From: an uncultured Oscillibacter sp.
Lineage (GTDB): Bacteria > Bacillota > Clostridia > Oscillospirales > Oscillospiraceae
Length of the DNA stretch: 64,000 nt
Assembly (NCBI GenBank): GCA_910576865.1
Contig: CAJTKE010000003.1
Location: 62,001 to 126,000 of the forward strand
Direction: 5' to 3'
Part shown: in pieces, positions 32,536-40,316 of the stretch
Layout of the letters: each line of letters starts with the position of its first letter
How positions within the stretch are numbered: the stretch's first letter is position 1
Notes under the pieces: model-generated
Database searches by the model: none
What the model saw: only the letters and a program-made list of their open reading frames with translations
Told to the model about the DNA's origin: nothing
Program-made: the position numbers and the translations under genes

Positions 32536-34323
32536 TCAGTACTTGCTGAAAGCGCTGCCGCCGGAGCTGTATCCGGCGTCATAGGACGCGTCGGCGCTCT
32601 CTCCGGAGTAGGAGGAGGCGGCGGGGGCGCTGTAGCCGGCGCTGGAGGAACCGCTGTCGTTGCGGAGGCGGAACTTGCTCAGCAGTTCCTTCATCAGGCT
32701 GGCCTGGCTGCTCAGCTCCTCGCTGGCGGCGGCGGACTGCTCGGAGGTGGCGGAGTTGGTCTGGACCACGCTGGAAATCTGGTCGATGCCCTCGGTGACC
32801 TGGGCGATGGCCTCGGCCTCTTCCTCCACGGCCTGGGCGATCTCCTGGAGAGCGGACATGGACTCGTTGGTGGCATCCACGGTCTTGTCCAGGGACTCGG
32901 AGACACGGTTCACGATCTCGCTGCCGTCCTGGACGGAGGTGATGGAGTTGTCAATCAGCTCCTTGGTGGCTTTCGCGGCCTGATCGGACTTGGTGGCCAG
33001 ATTCCGCACCTCGTCGGCCACGACGGCGAAGCCCTTGCCGGCGCTGCCCGCCCGGGCGGCCTCCACGGCGGCGTTCAGGGCCAGAATGTTGGTCTGGAAG
33101 GCGATGTTCTCAATGGTGGCGATGATCTTGCCGATCTCCTCGGAGGAGCTGGAGATCTTCTCCATGGCCTTGACCATTTCATCCATGTGCGCGGCGCTCT
33201 CCCGCAGGCGCTGGCCGGCGTTCTTGGAGTGCTCCATGGCCTGTTCGCTCCGCTTGGCGTTGCTCTGGGCCTTGGAGGAGATATCGGCGATGGTGGCGGA
33301 CAGCTCCTGGACGGCGCTGGCCTGCTCCGTGGCGCCCTGGGCCAGGGCCTGGGCGCCGGTGGACACTTGGTCGGAGCCGGAAGAAACCTGCTCGCCGCTG
33401 AGGCTGATCTGGGCCAGGGTGTCGCTGAGGCTGCGGTTGATGACGCGGATGGAGGCGAGCATGTCGGCCAGCTCGCCCACGTAGTACTGCTCGGCCTGGG
33501 TACGGCAGTTGAAGTTGCCGCCGCCCATCTCCTCCAGCAGGCGGCAGGCGTCCTTGATGACGCTGTCCAACACCTTCTGGCTGGTCCGCAGGGCGTCGCA
33601 CATCTCGCCCAGCTCGCTCTTGCTCTCATAGTCCACGGGGATATCCAGCTTGCCCTCGCTGAAGCCCACCAGGGCGGCGCGGACCTTCTCCGTGGGGATC
33701 ACGATGCTCTTGATGATGATCAGGGCCATCCGGAGCACCACCGCGGTGGCGATGATCATGGCCACCACGATGCAGATCATCGCGATGTTGGAGATCGTGC
33801 TCTGCCGCTTGATGATGGTTTCCTGCTCCGACTGGAGCTTGGCGGCCAGCTCATTTCCGGCGGTGGCCATCTGATTCAAAACGGGAGTGCAGTCTTTGAC
33901 CAGCATCTCGGCCGCCTGCTGCTGGCTTGTGCGGGCCGTCTGGCCGATGGTGGTGGCCTCCTTCTCCCAGCTCTGCACCAGGTTGATGAAGGCGTTCAGC
34001 TCCGTCTTGTCGTCCAGGGGATAGGTATTGGACAGCTCGGTCAGCTGGGCGCTCAGCTCACTGATTTTACTGTTCGTGGCGTCCACGCTGGACATATCGC
34101 CGGACAGCACCGCGTCCCGCAGATTCCGGGCGGCGATGTTGTAGTCGATGCGGCACTCGGACACCAGCTCATTGGACGCCACATACTGGTCCAGAATGTC
34201 GGTATACTGCCCCTTCTGAACCGCCATCAGGACCAGCGACACGATGATGATGATCGCGGAAACAACGATGGTGATTCCGAAGCCCATGATCAGGCTCTTC
34301 CTGATCTTCATGTTTTTTATCAT
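32536..34323 (-). CDS. Methyl-accepting chemotaxis protein
   Basis: This 595-residue chemoreceptor has a first membrane helix at about residues 12-34 (LIMGFGITIVVSAIIIIVSL), an extracellular four-helix-type ligand domain to about 185, a second helix (MICIVVAMIIATAVV), a HAMP linker and a long signalling hairpin with KGFAVVADEVRNLA at its tip. No C-terminal CheR/CheB pentapeptide is visible; the tail is Ser/Ala/Gly-rich and flexible. GAGGAGG precedes the ATG. It is the only MCP in the window; others probably lie elsewhere. The ligand is unknown. Confidence 0.95.
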   Translation of the reverse strand: MIKNMKIRKSLIMGFGITIVVSAIIIIVSLVLMAVQKGQYTDILDQYVASNELVSECRIDYNIAARNLRDAVLSGDMSSVDATNSKISELSAQLTELSNTYPLDDKTELNAFINLVQSWEKEATTIGQTARTSQQQAAEMLVKDCTPVLNQMATAGNELAAKLQSEQETIIKRQSTISNIAMICIVVAMIIATAVVLRMALIIIKSIVIPTEKVRAALVGFSEGKLDIPVDYESKSELGEMCDALRTSQKVLDSVIKDACRLLEEMGGGNFNCRTQAEQYYVGELADMLASIRVINRSLSDTLAQISLSGEQVSSGSDQVSTGAQALAQGATEQASAVQELSATIADISSKAQSNAKRSEQAMEHSKNAGQRLRESAAHMDEMVKAMEKISSSSEEIGKIIATIENIAFQTNILALNAAVEAARAGSAGKGFAVVADEVRNLATKSDQAAKATKELIDNSITSVQDGSEIVNRVSESLDKTVDATNESMSALQEIAQAVEEEAEAIAQVTEGIDQISSVVQTNSATSEQSAAASEELSSQASLMKELLSKFRLRNDSGSSSAGYSAPAASSYSGESADASYDAGYSSGGSAFSKY

Positions 34324-34391
34324 TTCCTGCTTCCTCCTCGTTTTCTATGAATGCGTCATGATTCTTTATTCTAATCGGCGTCCCGCGGCTT

Positions 34392-35129
34392 TCACACCAC
34401 GTCACCGTATCTTCCTTTTTCGACGTCGCCGAAGATCTTTCCGTCCACCAGCGTCACCACCCGGCGGCGCATGATGTTGACATAGCGGCTGGCATGGGTG
34501 GCCATGATCACCGTCGTGCCCTTTCGGTTGACCTCCTGCAGAAGCTGGAACATATCCCAGATGTTGTCGTCGTCCAGATTGGCGGTGATCTCGTCCAGCA
34601 CCAGGATGGGCGGGCTGTTGATGAGGGCCCGGGCCAGCTCCACCCGGCGGCACTCGCCGATGGACATCTCCACGGGGTACCGGGACTCCACGCCCCGCAT
34701 CCCCACAAGGCCCAGCACCTTCTTCACCCGAAGGTCCACGTGCTTCGTGCTCTCGAAGCGGCGCCGCCCCACCTGGGCCGCGACCCAGAGGTTCTCCTCC
34801 ACGGTCATCTTCCGAATGAGGCTGTGCTCCTGCTGGACCCGGCCAAAGAGAATGGCGGCGCGGTTCTGACTCCAGGCGATCAGCCTGGAGAGCTCCTTCC
34901 TGTCCAGGTACACCGTTCCCCTGTCCGGCCTCAGCTTCCCGGAAATCAGGTCCAGCAGCGTGCTCTTCCCGGCGCCGCTGCTGCCGATCAGGAACACGAA
35001 CTCCCCCTGCCTGATGGTCAGGTTGATGTCCTCCACGCCGGTCTCGTACTTTTTCCCCTTCTGCTCTCTCTGCTGCTTTCGGTCCAGCTTGTAGTTCTTT
35101 GTTACGTTTTCCAGCGTGATCGTGGGCAT
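34392..35129 (-). CDS. FtsE-like ABC ATPase without an adjacent permease
   Basis: This 245-residue ATP-binding subunit has Walker A GSSGAGKST, a Q-loop region (GRVQQEHSLIRKMTVEEN), Walker B ILVLDEIT and the H-loop MATHASR, in the order and size of FtsE. The signature, usually LSGGEQ, is MSIGEC, so two key residues differ. A basic insertion follows the first strand (KLDRKQQREQKGKK). No FtsX-like membrane partner is adjacent; the neighbours are a FliT-like gene and an MCP. It may work with a remote FtsX-like protein or have changed role. Confidence 0.8.
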   Translation of the reverse strand: MPTITLENVTKNYKLDRKQQREQKGKKYETGVEDINLTIRQGEFVFLIGSSGAGKSTLLDLISGKLRPDRGTVYLDRKELSRLIAWSQNRAAILFGRVQQEHSLIRKMTVEENLWVAAQVGRRRFESTKHVDLRVKKVLGLVGMRGVESRYPVEMSIGECRRVELARALINSPPILVLDEITANLDDDNIWDMFQLLQEVNRKGTTVIMATHASRYVNIMRRRVVTLVDGKIFGDVEKGRYGDVV

Positions 35130-35189
35130 ATTCCCCGCTCCCGTAGTCCTGAAATCCCGACCGGGACCGCCTCCCGGCTTTCATCCGTA

Positions 35190-35242
35190 CGCGCGGCGGG
35201 AGCCCGGCCGGTTGGACCAGCCGGGGCTCCGGCTCCCGCGCG
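35190..35242. repeat. Long imperfect GC hairpin after the fliD-fliS-fliT-like unit
   Basis: The outer arms, at 35190-35204 and 35231-35242, pair with a two-base bulge, and the inner GC-rich bases also pair. It lies downstream of the FliT-like gene in the transcribed direction. There is no T-run, so it is only a possible terminator or processing structure. Confidence 0.5.
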
Positions 35243-35246
35243 TTCT

Positions 35247-35633
35247 TCATTTGTAAATGGATTTTTCCCTGGCCAGCTTTCGGTTGACCACCCGGTCCAG
35301 GTCCACAAGCTGCTTCAAAATCCGCTGGTTCGCGCCGACCTGGCCGGCCAGGGGGGCCTCCTCCTCCGTCTCCGCCTCTCCGCCCTTCAAAATGGCGGCA
35401 AGGCGGGCGGCATCGGCGGCGGGCAGGGACTGCCGCTGCTGCTCCAGGGCCTGATGGGCCCCGGACAGCTTGTCGGTGGGCTCCTGCCGCATGGAGACCA
35501 GCATCTGTACCGCGATCCGGTCGTCCCGGTCCACGGCGTCCGCCAGCTGGCGGGTCACATCCAGGGCCTCGCTCAGAGCGGTGTAGATCCGCTTCAGCTG
35601 CACATGGGCGTCCAAGAGCGCCGCTGCTTCCAT
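35247..35633 (-). CDS. FliT-like putative flagellar chaperone
   Basis: This 128-residue protein is almost wholly helical (e.g. LDAHVQLKRIYTALSEALDV) with an acidic loop near residue 95 and a basic C-terminal helix (RVVNRKLAREKS). No clear motif was found. It is called FliT-like because it follows fliD-fliS, where fliT is commonly placed, and has the right size and fold. FliT chaperones the cap protein FliD and tunes flagellar gene expression in enterics. Another small flagellar helix protein (FlgN-type) is possible. Confidence 0.5.
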   Translation of the reverse strand: MEAAALLDAHVQLKRIYTALSEALDVTRQLADAVDRDDRIAVQMLVSMRQEPTDKLSGAHQALEQQRQSLPAADAARLAAILKGGEAETEEEAPLAGQVGANQRILKQLVDLDRVVNRKLAREKSIYK

Positions 35634-35641
35634 CCTGATCC

Positions 35642-36019
35642 CTACTTTCCTGAGTCTCCGCTTTTTTGCGCCTGCCGGAAGGCGTCCCTCAGCTCTCCCA
35701 CCATGGTCTTCACGTGGGTCAGGACCTCCTTGCGGCGGCCGATCTTCGCCCGGCCCAGCTCGTAGGTGAAATACTCGTAGAGCTGCGCGAGGTTGGTGCT
35801 GATGGAATACTGCCGGTCCAGCGTGGAGTCCAGATAGTCGATGATGGCGACCGCCCGTTCAATGGAGGCCTCGTAAACGGGGTAATTCTGCTGATCCAGC
35901 ATGAGCTCCGCCTGAGACAGGCGTTTGTACAGCTCGTCGTACAGCAGCAAGAGCAGTTCTCCCTGGGTCATGGTGTTGACGCTTTGCTCCTTGTACTGCT
36001 GGAAGCCTTTCATATCCAT
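35642..36019 (-). CDS. fliS: Flagellin export chaperone FliS
   Basis: FliS binds the flagellin C-terminus and prevents polymerisation in the cytoplasm. The 125-residue helical product opens with the family hallmark YKEQSVNTMTQGELLLLLYD and has ISTNLAQLYEYFTYELGRA near the middle. The family is usually 120-135 residues. It is placed 27 bases after fliD, as in most flagellates; its flagellin partner is outside the window. Confidence 0.95.
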   Translation of the reverse strand: MDMKGFQQYKEQSVNTMTQGELLLLLYDELYKRLSQAELMLDQQNYPVYEASIERAVAIIDYLDSTLDRQYSISTNLAQLYEYFTYELGRAKIGRRKEVLTHVKTMVGELRDAFRQAQKSGDSGK

Positions 36020-36046
36020 TGTCTGTGGATCACCGCCTCTTTAAAA

Positions 36047-38614
36047 TCAGCCGCCCATCAGCTGGGAGAAGTAAGAGCTCTGGGAGTTCATCTGCTGGAT
36101 CAGCTGCTCCAGCCGGGAGAACTGATTGGTGTAGTAGTCCACCTGATCGGTCATCTTGTCCTGCCAGCGCTCGATCTCCTCGTCAATCCGGTTGAGCTCT
36201 TTTTGGATGGTGTTGTTGTACATGGTGCTGGGGGCCAGGGGGGAACCCGCCTTTTCCACCAGCACGCCCTTGCCGCCGCTGGTCTTGCCGAAGACGTCCA
36301 GGGGCTGCTTCAGGGCCTGCATCAGGCCGTTGCTCTTGGCGCCGGCTTCCGTGCTGGCGGTGAAGGCGTCCCGGACCTTGTCGGGGTCGCTGTTCAGCGC
36401 GGCGCGGAACTTGGTCTCGTTGAACTCCAGGGTACTCAGGCCGTTGGAGTAGCTGACGGTGATGCCCGCCTCCCGGAGGGCCGCGCCGTTCTCGCCGGTC
36501 ATGGAGACGGCGGAGGTCAGGCGCTGATAGAGGGACGCCAGGTCCCGGTCGCCAAAGAGGATGCCCTGCTTGGCCTTCTCCGTCCAGTTCTTGATGAAGC
36601 TCTCGGTCTCGCCCTCTTCCTCTTCGGCGGTCAGAGGCTCATAATAGGCGCCGTTGGACCGCTGGGCGGGGAGGGTGGAATAGGCGTCCTTGATCTCTTT
36701 CGCCATGGCGTTGTAGTCTTCCACCATCTGCTTGACCACGTCCACGATTTTGTCCGCGTCGGAGCTGGTCTCAAAGGACACCGCCTCGGCGGTCTTGTCG
36801 AGTTTTCCGCTCTCGTCGTAGCCGAAGGTCCCCTTGAGGGTCACGGTCATTCCGTCCAGATTGACGTCGTTGGAGCTCCGGGTCATCTCGATCTCCTCGC
36901 CGTTGACGGTGGCCGTGAAGATGGCGTCCTGCCCGGCGGTGAATTTGCCGGCGGTGGCCGTGGAGGCGTCCGTGAAGCCGAACAGCTTGGCGGACAGGCC
37001 GTCAAACTTGATCTGGCCGCCCTCTCCGGTCTCCTTGGTGGAGAAAGTCAGGTTGTTGGTCAGCTTGGAATAGCCCACCTTGACATCGGAGTCCGAGTTG
37101 CTGTTCATGGCGTTCATGACGTCGCGGAGGGTGCTGTTTTCATTGAACTGCCCGATTTCCTTCCCGTTGACCTTGAAGGAATAGAGCGTGTCCCCGTTGT
37201 CGTCCACCGCGACCGTTCCCTTTTCCGTCCTGGCCACGTCGAACTGGCTCCAGTCCACATCGCCCATGATGTCCTTCAGGGATTTGCCGGTGTTGAGGTA
37301 GCTGGTGACCTGCTTGCTGTCGCCGAAGCCCAGAACCTCGCCCTTGGCGGAGTACACCGAGAAGGTGGAGCCCTTCTGGGCGGTCTCAAACTTGAACTGG
37401 ATGCCCGCGCCGGCCTCGGCGTCGCTGACCTTCAGCTTGGAGGACCCGTCGGCGTTTTTGCCGAAGGCCTCGTCCACCTTGTCCTGGAAGGCCGCCATGA
37501 AGGCCGCGTCCCGGTACTTCTGGCTCTCTTCGCTGTTCAGCTTTTCCCCGTTCTTGATCTTGGTTTTCAGAGCGTCGGCGTACTTGTAGCTGGAATCCAC
37601 CTTGTCGGCGACCTCGCTGGCCGAGGGCAGCTTGATGGTCTTGGTCTTGCCGTCCAGGGTGATCTCCATGCTGCCGCCCCGGCTCATCAGGTACTGGAAG
37701 GTGCTCATTTCCTCGGTCTTCAGGGCGCTCTCGCTGGGGCGCAGGCTCTTGATCTGCTGGCCATCCTTGCTGCTGGGCTCCTGTCCGCCCAGGAGCTGGT
37801 CCTTCAGGTTGCCCGAGGCGCCCGCCACATAGACGTTGTTCCCCTTGGGGTCGGAGAAGGTGATGCTGCCTCCGTTCACTTCGGCCTTGACGATGTTGTC
37901 CAGCAGCTCTTTGCCCGTGTAGGTCTTGGTTCCGATGGAGACGCTCTGTCCCTCCAGCTGCTTGTTGATCTCCTCCGCCAGCTTCTCGGCGCCGCTTTTG
38001 ATCACGTTGCCGTCGGCGTCCACATCATCCTTGAAGGTCATGGTTTCATCCAGGTTGATGGTCAGGTAGCTGGTGTCGTTTTTGCCGCCATAGGCCAGGG
38101 TCAACGTGCCGTTGAGGCCGCCCACTTCCATCATCTTGTCCAGGTCCATGACATCGGAGGCGGAGGCCTCCACCTTGTCCCCGCCGAAGCTGGAGGTGGT
38201 TTTGTCCAGCGCCGCGCCGCTGAGGGTGAAAGAGCTGGAGGTGGCCAGCTGCTTGACCCCGTTGATCTGGATATTGCTGCTGGCCCGGCCGATGGCGGAC
38301 ACCATGTCGGCGTACTTGCCCTTGGTCACCGTCTTGACCGCCTGGTCAAAGAAGCTGGTGGACATGAGGTTGTTGGCGGACCGGTAGGAGGTGTACTTTT
38401 CGCTGAAGAGGGACATCTTGTTGATGATGCTCCGATACGCCTCCTGCTTCCACTCGGTTTTCGTGCGGTTCTGCTGCAGGGCGGTGATCTTGTTTTTGTA
38501 CGCGGATATCGCGTTTTCGATCATGCCCTCCGTGTCCATTCCACTGACGAGGCCGGTGATCACATTCCGGTTCCCGTAAATGCTTGTGGATCTGCCTACT
38601 CCGCTGACTGCCAT
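36047..38614 (-). CDS. fliD: Flagellar filament cap protein FliD (HAP2)
   Basis: FliD caps the filament and folds incoming flagellin. The 855-residue product is well beyond the usual ~450-600. The N-terminal coil (VITGLVSGMDTEGMIENAIS and the following YKNKITALQQNRTKTEWKQEA helix) and the C-terminal helix (QEELN-type RIDEEIERWQDKM and TNQFSRLEQLIQQMNSQSSYFSQLMGG) are typical, and the surplus lies in the variable middle, likely surface-exposed. Start ATG 38614 follows AAGGAG. It has a possible sigma-28-like promoter and begins the fliD-fliS-fliT-like unit. Confidence 0.95.
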   Translation of the reverse strand: MAVSGVGRSTSIYGNRNVITGLVSGMDTEGMIENAISAYKNKITALQQNRTKTEWKQEAYRSIINKMSLFSEKYTSYRSANNLMSTSFFDQAVKTVTKGKYADMVSAIGRASSNIQINGVKQLATSSSFTLSGAALDKTTSSFGGDKVEASASDVMDLDKMMEVGGLNGTLTLAYGGKNDTSYLTINLDETMTFKDDVDADGNVIKSGAEKLAEEINKQLEGQSVSIGTKTYTGKELLDNIVKAEVNGGSITFSDPKGNNVYVAGASGNLKDQLLGGQEPSSKDGQQIKSLRPSESALKTEEMSTFQYLMSRGGSMEITLDGKTKTIKLPSASEVADKVDSSYKYADALKTKIKNGEKLNSEESQKYRDAAFMAAFQDKVDEAFGKNADGSSKLKVSDAEAGAGIQFKFETAQKGSTFSVYSAKGEVLGFGDSKQVTSYLNTGKSLKDIMGDVDWSQFDVARTEKGTVAVDDNGDTLYSFKVNGKEIGQFNENSTLRDVMNAMNSNSDSDVKVGYSKLTNNLTFSTKETGEGGQIKFDGLSAKLFGFTDASTATAGKFTAGQDAIFTATVNGEEIEMTRSSNDVNLDGMTVTLKGTFGYDESGKLDKTAEAVSFETSSDADKIVDVVKQMVEDYNAMAKEIKDAYSTLPAQRSNGAYYEPLTAEEEEGETESFIKNWTEKAKQGILFGDRDLASLYQRLTSAVSMTGENGAALREAGITVSYSNGLSTLEFNETKFRAALNSDPDKVRDAFTASTEAGAKSNGLMQALKQPLDVFGKTSGGKGVLVEKAGSPLAPSTMYNNTIQKELNRIDEEIERWQDKMTDQVDYYTNQFSRLEQLIQQMNSQSSYFSQLMGG

Positions 38615-38709
38615 AGTGATGCAACTCCTTTCGCGTATTCAGGCGCAAACCCGGCCCCGGGGCCCGGGTCCGCCGAATGAAAATTTTTTTGATATTCCTC
38701 TATGCTTTT

Positions 38710-38738
38710 TTATCGACATATAGTATAATAAAAATAAG
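38710..38738 (-). promoter_or_regulatory. Possible sigma-28-like promoter of fliD, overlapping a divergent promoter
   Basis: On the minus strand, CTTATTTTT begins 21 bases before GTCGATAA (38710-38717), the same layout as before cheA and close to the flgM promoter. On the plus strand, TATAAT (38724-38729) lies between its two elements and could be the -10 of parA, though no good -35 is seen. Confidence 0.5.
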
Positions 38739-38777
38739 AGGTCCCCGTTCAGTTTTTACGGTAAGGAGGAAAATCCT

Positions 38778-39569
38778 TTGACACAGGTCATCACTGTCAC
38801 GAATCAAAAAGGCGGCGTGGGCAAAACCACCACCGTTTCCGCGCTGGTCTGCGGCCTGAAGCAGCGGGGCGCGCGGGTCCTGGGCGTCGATCTGGACCCT
38901 CAGGGCAACCTCGGGTTCACTCTGGGCCTGGACATCGGCGAGTGCAAAACCGTCTACGACGTGCTCACCGGCGCCTGCCCCATCGAGCGGGCCATCTCCC
39001 GCACGGAGTACGGCGACATTCTCGCCTCGGACATCATGCTCTCCACCGCCGAGGTGGAGTTCACGGCCCCCCGGCGGGAGTTCATGCTCTCCCAGCAGCT
39101 GGATGTGATCAAGCCGAATTACGACTTCATCATCATCGACACGCCGCCGGCGCTGAATATTCTGACCATCAACGCGTACGTTGCCTCCACCGGGCTCATC
39201 GTCCCCATGGAGGCGGAGGTCCTGAGCCTTGTGGGCGTCTCCCAGATTCAGGACACCATCGAGACCGTCCGCAAATCCTTCAACCCGGATCTGAAGGTCC
39301 TGGGCATTCTCCTGAACAAGTATGACCGCCGCCTGACCCTCTCCCGGGAGATTCTGGATCTGGCGGAGTCCGTGGCGGAGCAGCTGGGCAGCCAGGTTTT
39401 CCGCTCCAAGATCCGCCGCAGCGTCAACGTGGCCACGGCGCCCGCCCACGGGCAGAGCGTCCTGACCTACCAGCCCGGCTGCAAGGCCGCTTCCGATCTC
39501 CGTCGGATCGTGGACGCTGTCGCGGGCCCGGAGTTCCCTCCCCACTACCGCCGCATCGCGCGGTACTGA
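38778..39569 (+). CDS. ParA/Soj-family ATPase
   Basis: This 263-residue P-loop ATPase has the deviant Walker A KGGVGKTTT (11-19), the switch I-type DLDPQGNLG and Walker B FIIIDTPP. It resembles plasmid/chromosome ParA more than MinD or FlhG: no terminal membrane helix or DQAxxL motif is seen. The TTG start at 38778 follows AAGGAGG. Partner candidates are the next gene, a ComFB-domain protein 44 bases later, rather than a ParB. Its place in a flagellar island, where flhF and flhG are missing, suggests that it may position motility or chemotaxis structures, but this is inference. Confidence 0.85.
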   Translation: MTQVITVTNQKGGVGKTTTVSALVCGLKQRGARVLGVDLDPQGNLGFTLGLDIGECKTVYDVLTGACPIERAISRTEYGDILASDIMLSTAEVEFTAPRREFMLSQQLDVIKPNYDFIIIDTPPALNILTINAYVASTGLIVPMEAEVLSLVGVSQIQDTIETVRKSFNPDLKVLGILLNKYDRRLTLSREILDLAESVAEQLGSQVFRSKIRRSVNVATAPAHGQSVLTYQPGCKAASDLRRIVDAVAGPEFPPHYRRIARY

Positions 39570-39613
39570 GACAATGACTTTTTTGACTTTCTGAATGTAA
39601 AGGAGTTTTCGTT

Positions 39614-40258
39614 ATGGCGTCCAACAATTCCAGCAAGACCGCTCACGTGATGAACCTGCTCAGCAAAAACCGGAGCGCCGCCGAACCGGCGCCGGAGCCG
39701 GCGGCGGAGTCCCCCGCTCCCCAGGCGGAGGCCGCCCCCGCCGCGCCGGTGGCGCCCATCATCTCCTCCATCAACGCCGACGCGGCCGTCTCCTCCCAGA
39801 TCAAGGATGCCCTGGAGGCGGAGCTGTCGGAAGCGCCCAAGGCGCCCCCCGCCCGTCCCGCGGAGCCCGCCCGGCAGGCCGCGCCCGTTCAGGCGCCCGT
39901 CCCTCAGCCCGCCGCCCCCCGGCCGGAGGCGGAGGAGCCCGCTCCCCAGGAGGAGGAGGAAGAGTCCGCCGAGGTCGAGGCCCCCTCCTATGTCAACGTC
40001 ATGCAGCTGCTGGTGGAGGAAAAGGCGGACGAGTATATGAAGATGTTCGGCATCTGCTGCTGCGACAAGTGCCGGGTGGATGTCCGCGCCTACGCTCTGA
40101 ACCACCTGCCGCCCAAGTACGTGGTCCTGAGCCAGAACGAGCGGGTCCCCCGCCTCACCGTCTACGAGAACCGGTTCAGCAGCGACATCACCTCTCAGCT
40201 GATCCAGGCCTGCAAAAAGGTCATGCTCACACCCCATCACTCCCGCCCGAAGGATTGA
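39614..40258 (+). CDS. ComFB-domain protein with a long Pro/Ala/Glu-rich linker
   Basis: The 214-residue protein has a short helix at the start (KTAHVMNLLSKNRS), a linker of ~100 residues rich in Pro, Ala and Glu, and a C-terminal ComFB domain (about 127-200): VMQLLVEEKADEYMKMF, Cys cluster ICCCDKC, then DVRAYALNHLPPKYVV. ComFB proteins have been reported as cyclic-dinucleotide receptors. The N-terminal helix may dock onto ParA, encoded just upstream, with the linker as spacer. Its transcription ends at a terminator shared with the next minus-strand gene. Confidence 0.82.
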   Translation: MASNNSSKTAHVMNLLSKNRSAAEPAPEPAAESPAPQAEAAPAAPVAPIISSINADAAVSSQIKDALEAELSEAPKAPPARPAEPARQAAPVQAPVPQPAAPRPEAEEPAPQEEEEESAEVEAPSYVNVMQLLVEEKADEYMKMFGICCCDKCRVDVRAYALNHLPPKYVVLSQNERVPRLTVYENRFSSDITSQLIQACKKVMLTPHHSRPKD

Positions 40259-40270
40259 CCTCCGGAAGCC

Positions 40271-40305
40271 AAAAGGTTCGGCGCTGAGCGCCGAACCTTT
40301 TTTAC
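40271..40305. terminator. Bidirectional terminator between comFB-domain gene and EAL/HDOD gene
   Basis: AAAAGGTTCGGCG and CGCCGAACCTTTT form a perfect 13-pair stem around a five-base loop, with a T-run on the plus strand and A/T pairs at the base on both strands. It separates two converging transcripts. Confidence 0.92.
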
Positions 40306-40316
40306 TTTTTCCGTCC

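Noticed and set aside
34372..34379. GCCGATTA on the minus strand upstream of the MCP gene as a sigma-28 promoter
   Set aside because: The -10-like octamer is good but nothing like TAAA or TTAACTTT occurs at the proper distance.
38778..39569. ParA-type ATPase as the missing FlhG
   Set aside because: It lacks a DQAxxL-type N-terminus and a MinD-like terminal membrane helix, and its switch regions fit ParA/Soj.
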